DNA of 9,144 nucleotides, taken from contig NZ_JAUSCG010000042.1 in the NCBI RefSeq assembly GCF_030651615.1, forward strand, positions 1 through 9,144. Reading direction: 5' to 3'. The number at the start of each line of letters is the position of its first letter. The stretch's first letter is position 1. Shown piece after piece: positions 7,252 through 9,144 of this stretch. This DNA comes from Methanocalculus sp. (GTDB lineage Archaea > Halobacteriota > Methanomicrobia > Methanomicrobiales > Methanocorpusculaceae). Under the pieces are notes generated by a model. That model made no database searches. It worked only from the letters and a program-made list of their open reading frames with translations, and was not told where the DNA came from. The position numbers were made by a program, and so were the translations under genes.

Positions 7252-8937
7252 TTGACCGGCACCATTGAAGAAACCAGAGCCGCGGATACCTGTCACCTAT
7301 TCCTCGGGAAGGGAATTATTATCTTCTTAACCCTCCTTAGACCAGATATGGCGATCCCGGGAGGTCTCTCCCCTCTGCTCGATGCTTTATTGAAGAGGGA
7401 GATGCACCTCCCACTCGATCCCCGGCTGGCACTCGTTTTGGTCCTCGGTACGACCGCACTGAGTATTGTTCTAAGCATATTCTTACTCTCTTCCGGCCTC
7501 TCTGATATTGCTCAAATCCTCTTCTTTATCCCGATTATTCTTGCCTGTGTCTTTTATCTCCGGCAGGGGCTCATCTTTTCAATCATCCTGTCACTTCTGT
7601 ATCTTATCATCCTTATCTCCAATGCAGGGGTTGATCAGCTCTTCAACGGAGCTATCCGTGTTCTGGTCTTCATCATCGTCGGGGCTGTGGTGACGTTTCT
7701 GACAGAGGAGTGGATGGTCACAGAGCGGGGGCTTCGGGCACGGACCCTGGAACTCAAAGAGATAAACGAGATCCTCCAAAAGAGGAACGATCAGCTGCTC
7801 GCATTGGAAGCCGAGATGCAAGCATACCGTGAAGATATACAACGGATGCAGCGAGAACTCCTTGAGACAAATGATTTCCTGAACAACCTCATATCTTATA
7901 CAAATGCTCCGATTGTCGTATGGGGTGCGGATTATCGAATTACCCGGTTCAACAAAGCCTTCGAACGACTCTCGGGCATTCCGGTTGAAGAGGCGATAGG
8001 ATCCGATCTCAGCATCCTCTTCCAGCCCGATACCTGTTACTCTGCGATGGAACTTATCCAGGCTGCGAGTTCCGGAACATCCTGGGATGCGCGAGAGATC
8101 CCTATACGGACACGAAAGAGTGATGTCAGGGCAATCCTCTGGAACTCTTCAAACATCCTTGCAGGTGACGGAAAGACGGTGATTGCGACGATCGCCCAGG
8201 GTCAGGATATTACTGACTGGAAGAAGACAGAAGCAGCACTTGACAGCGCGAACAAAAAGCTCGAGATACTCACACACCTTACACGCAATGATGTAAAAAA
8301 AATTGTACTATTATTGATCATAACCGTCGCAACCTACATCTTCCTGCACGATTTCGTCTTCAGAATAGTTCAGGGCGGACTCACGGTTGATAATATATTC
8401 TTTGGAATTGCAGGGTTGCTCTGTGGCATTCTTGCAGTTGGAATTGCCCTGAATACTGTTATAAAGGCCCTGCTGAAGGTGATGAACAAGAGAGGAATGG
8501 GGGTTTTATTACAACAGCCGGTCTGTAGGGAGACTGATACAGGGACAGATGAAAATGCCCCCTATATTAGCCAGCTTATTCGAAAGACCGAGGACAGCGC
8601 TCTTGGGAGGATCATCATCTATCTGATAATTGCAGAGTTTGGCATCTTCTCATCCAGAACTCTTGCTGCATCAACATCTGAGGCAGGAATGACGTTCTTC
8701 ATCATATTTATGGGAGCGTGTTTTATTTTTATCCGCCTTGTCTACACTGATTATATCATCGGTTTAAAACACTTTGGTGTAGTATTCCTCCTTGGATTCC
8801 TCCTCTCTCTCTTACTTGGGCATTTCTGGGGGGGAATACCACTTGAAACTCTCATCTCTCTGGAGTACTTCGGTTCAGAGGCTCTTGTCGCCCTTATAAC
8901 GGGGATCTCTCTCAGCCTGTTTATGTCCAGCAAGTGA
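7252..8937 (+). CDS. Polytopic membrane protein with PAS domain and kinase-like linker lacking the phosphoacceptor His
   Basis: 561 residues if started at the TTG at 7252; the start is uncertain. Other in-frame choices are ATG 7348, ATG 7402 and the unusual ATA 7219. None has a convincing ribosome binding site except ATA. Four N-terminal membrane helices (about 59-80, 85-103, 105-124, 132-151) lead into a coiled coil (153-207) and a PAS domain (208-322) ending in GQDITDWKK. Next comes ANKKLEILTHLTRNDVKK, the same linker and H-box seen in the two kinases of this window, but with N346 in place of His. Instead of a dimerisation helix and ATPase there are about six more membrane helices (351-373, 379-410, 449-470, 478-503, 505-526, 541-558), with a soluble loop at 411-448. 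It cannot autophosphorylate in the usual way. It may be a membrane sensor working with the kinase upstream. I do not recognise the C-terminal membrane domain. Confidence 0.85.
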   Translation: MTGTIEETRAADTCHLFLGKGIIIFLTLLRPDMAIPGGLSPLLDALLKREMHLPLDPRLALVLVLGTTALSIVLSIFLLSSGLSDIAQILFFIPIILACVFYLRQGLIFSIILSLLYLIILISNAGVDQLFNGAIRVLVFIIVGAVVTFLTEEWMVTERGLRARTLELKEINEILQKRNDQLLALEAEMQAYREDIQRMQRELLETNDFLNNLISYTNAPIVVWGADYRITRFNKAFERLSGIPVEEAIGSDLSILFQPDTCYSAMELIQAASSGTSWDAREIPIRTRKSDVRAILWNSSNILAGDGKTVIATIAQGQDITDWKKTEAALDSANKKLEILTHLTRNDVKKIVLLLIITVATYIFLHDFVFRIVQGGLTVDNIFFGIAGLLCGILAVGIALNTVIKALLKVMNKRGMGVLLQQPVCRETDTGTDENAPYISQLIRKTEDSALGRIIIYLIIAEFGIFSSRTLAASTSEAGMTFFIIFMGACFIFIRLVYTDYIIGLKHFGVVFLLGFLLSLLLGHFWGGIPLETLISLEYFGSEALVALITGISLSLFMSSK

Positions 8938-8955
8938 GGGATGACTTTTTCAGGC

Positions 8956-8991
8956 TTTCATGTCGTATCATTCACGAAATGAGCAGGTTTT
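8956..8991 (+). terminator. Possible terminator after the membrane PAS gene
   Basis: TTTCATG (8956-8962) can pair with CACGAAA (8973-8979), with one G-T wobble and a 10-base loop. TTTT follows at 8988-8991, and a run of five T lies nearer the stop at 8946-8950. It lies in the 88-base gap between two convergent genes, where terminators are expected. The pairing is weak. Confidence 0.3.
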
Positions 8992-9025
8992 GAGATCCGA
9001 CTCCCCACCACCATCCTAATATAAT

Positions 9026-9144
9026 TTAGATGATAAAATACGGCTCTTTGTGGGATTGAGTGGCTTTCGCACCTTTTGATGCCTCCTGATCAGACTCCAC
9101 ACGCCATCCACCTCTTTGCACCTTCATCTCAAATCTTGCCCCCT
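9026..9144 (-). CDS. C-terminal end of a probable histidine kinase, cut by right edge
   Basis: An open frame on the minus strand enters from the right edge and ends at TAA (9026-9028), giving 38 residues. It begins GARFEMKVQRGGW. This closely matches the last strand of the ATPase domain of the complete kinase in this window (GARFEIQVPKGHL), where it falls about 15 residues before the end. The remaining tail, up to KEPYFII, is polar and has no recognised domain. The gene is convergent with the membrane PAS gene. The call rests on one short motif plus the kinase-rich neighbourhood; the rest of the gene, including all catalytic residues, is outside the window. Confidence 0.7.
   Translation of the reverse strand, partial: GARFEMKVQRGGWRVESDQEASKGAKATQSHKEPYFII

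Noticed and set aside
9011..9034. AT-rich TATA-like stretch near the right end, possibly a plus-strand promoter
   Set aside because: It overlaps the stop of a minus-strand gene and no plus-strand gene follows in the window; the AT-rich sequence is more simply the end of the convergent gene.
1..9144. CRISPR, insertion sequence, tRNA, defence or phage genes
   Set aside because: No regularly spaced repeats, transposase motifs, tRNA cloverleaf or defence-gene domains were seen on either strand.

Overview
The window looks like a chromosomal piece of a methanogenic archaeon, most likely of the order Methanomicrobiales. This is inferred from four things: very PAS-rich sensor kinases with an archaeal 'TRHD' H-box, an N-terminal receiver domain directly attached to such kinases, a TATA-box promoter (5124-5131), and T-rich downstream tracts with little use of strong hairpins. 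Base composition looks close to 50% G+C. The genus cannot be fixed from the sequence. There are no tRNA or rRNA genes, insertion sequences, CRISPR arrays or phage genes.

Layout. Positions 1-3049 (minus) hold the first 1016 codons of a very large cytosolic sensor kinase (receiver, six PAS domains, start of the phosphoacceptor helix), cut by the left edge. Positions 3154-4419 (minus) encode a secreted lipoprotein of the C45 / penicillin-acylase-like Ntn-hydrolase family. Positions 4584-5078 (minus) encode a single-domain GyrI-like effector-binding protein, with the best archaeal promoter in the window. Divergent to it, 5288-7171 (plus) is a complete receiver-PAS-PAS-histidine kinase. It is followed by 7252-8937 (plus), a membrane protein with a central PAS domain. 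That protein keeps the kinase linker but has Asn where the phosphoacceptor His should be, and then runs into new membrane helices instead of an ATPase domain. At the right edge, 9026-9144 (minus) is the last 38 codons of what looks like another histidine kinase.

How the genes may work together. Four sensor-kinase or kinase-derived genes lie within 9 kb, and two of them share nearly the same receiver domain, so this is a local signal-transduction cluster built by duplication. The complete kinase and the downstream membrane pseudokinase are close and co-directional, and may form a soluble-plus-membrane sensing pair; that is inference. The acylase-like lipoprotein and the GyrI-like protein sit between the kinases but have their own promoter or terminator signals, and no direct functional link is visible.

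There is no gene-free stretch above 300 bases. The most unusual object is the membrane pseudokinase at 7252-8937, together with its puzzling translation start.
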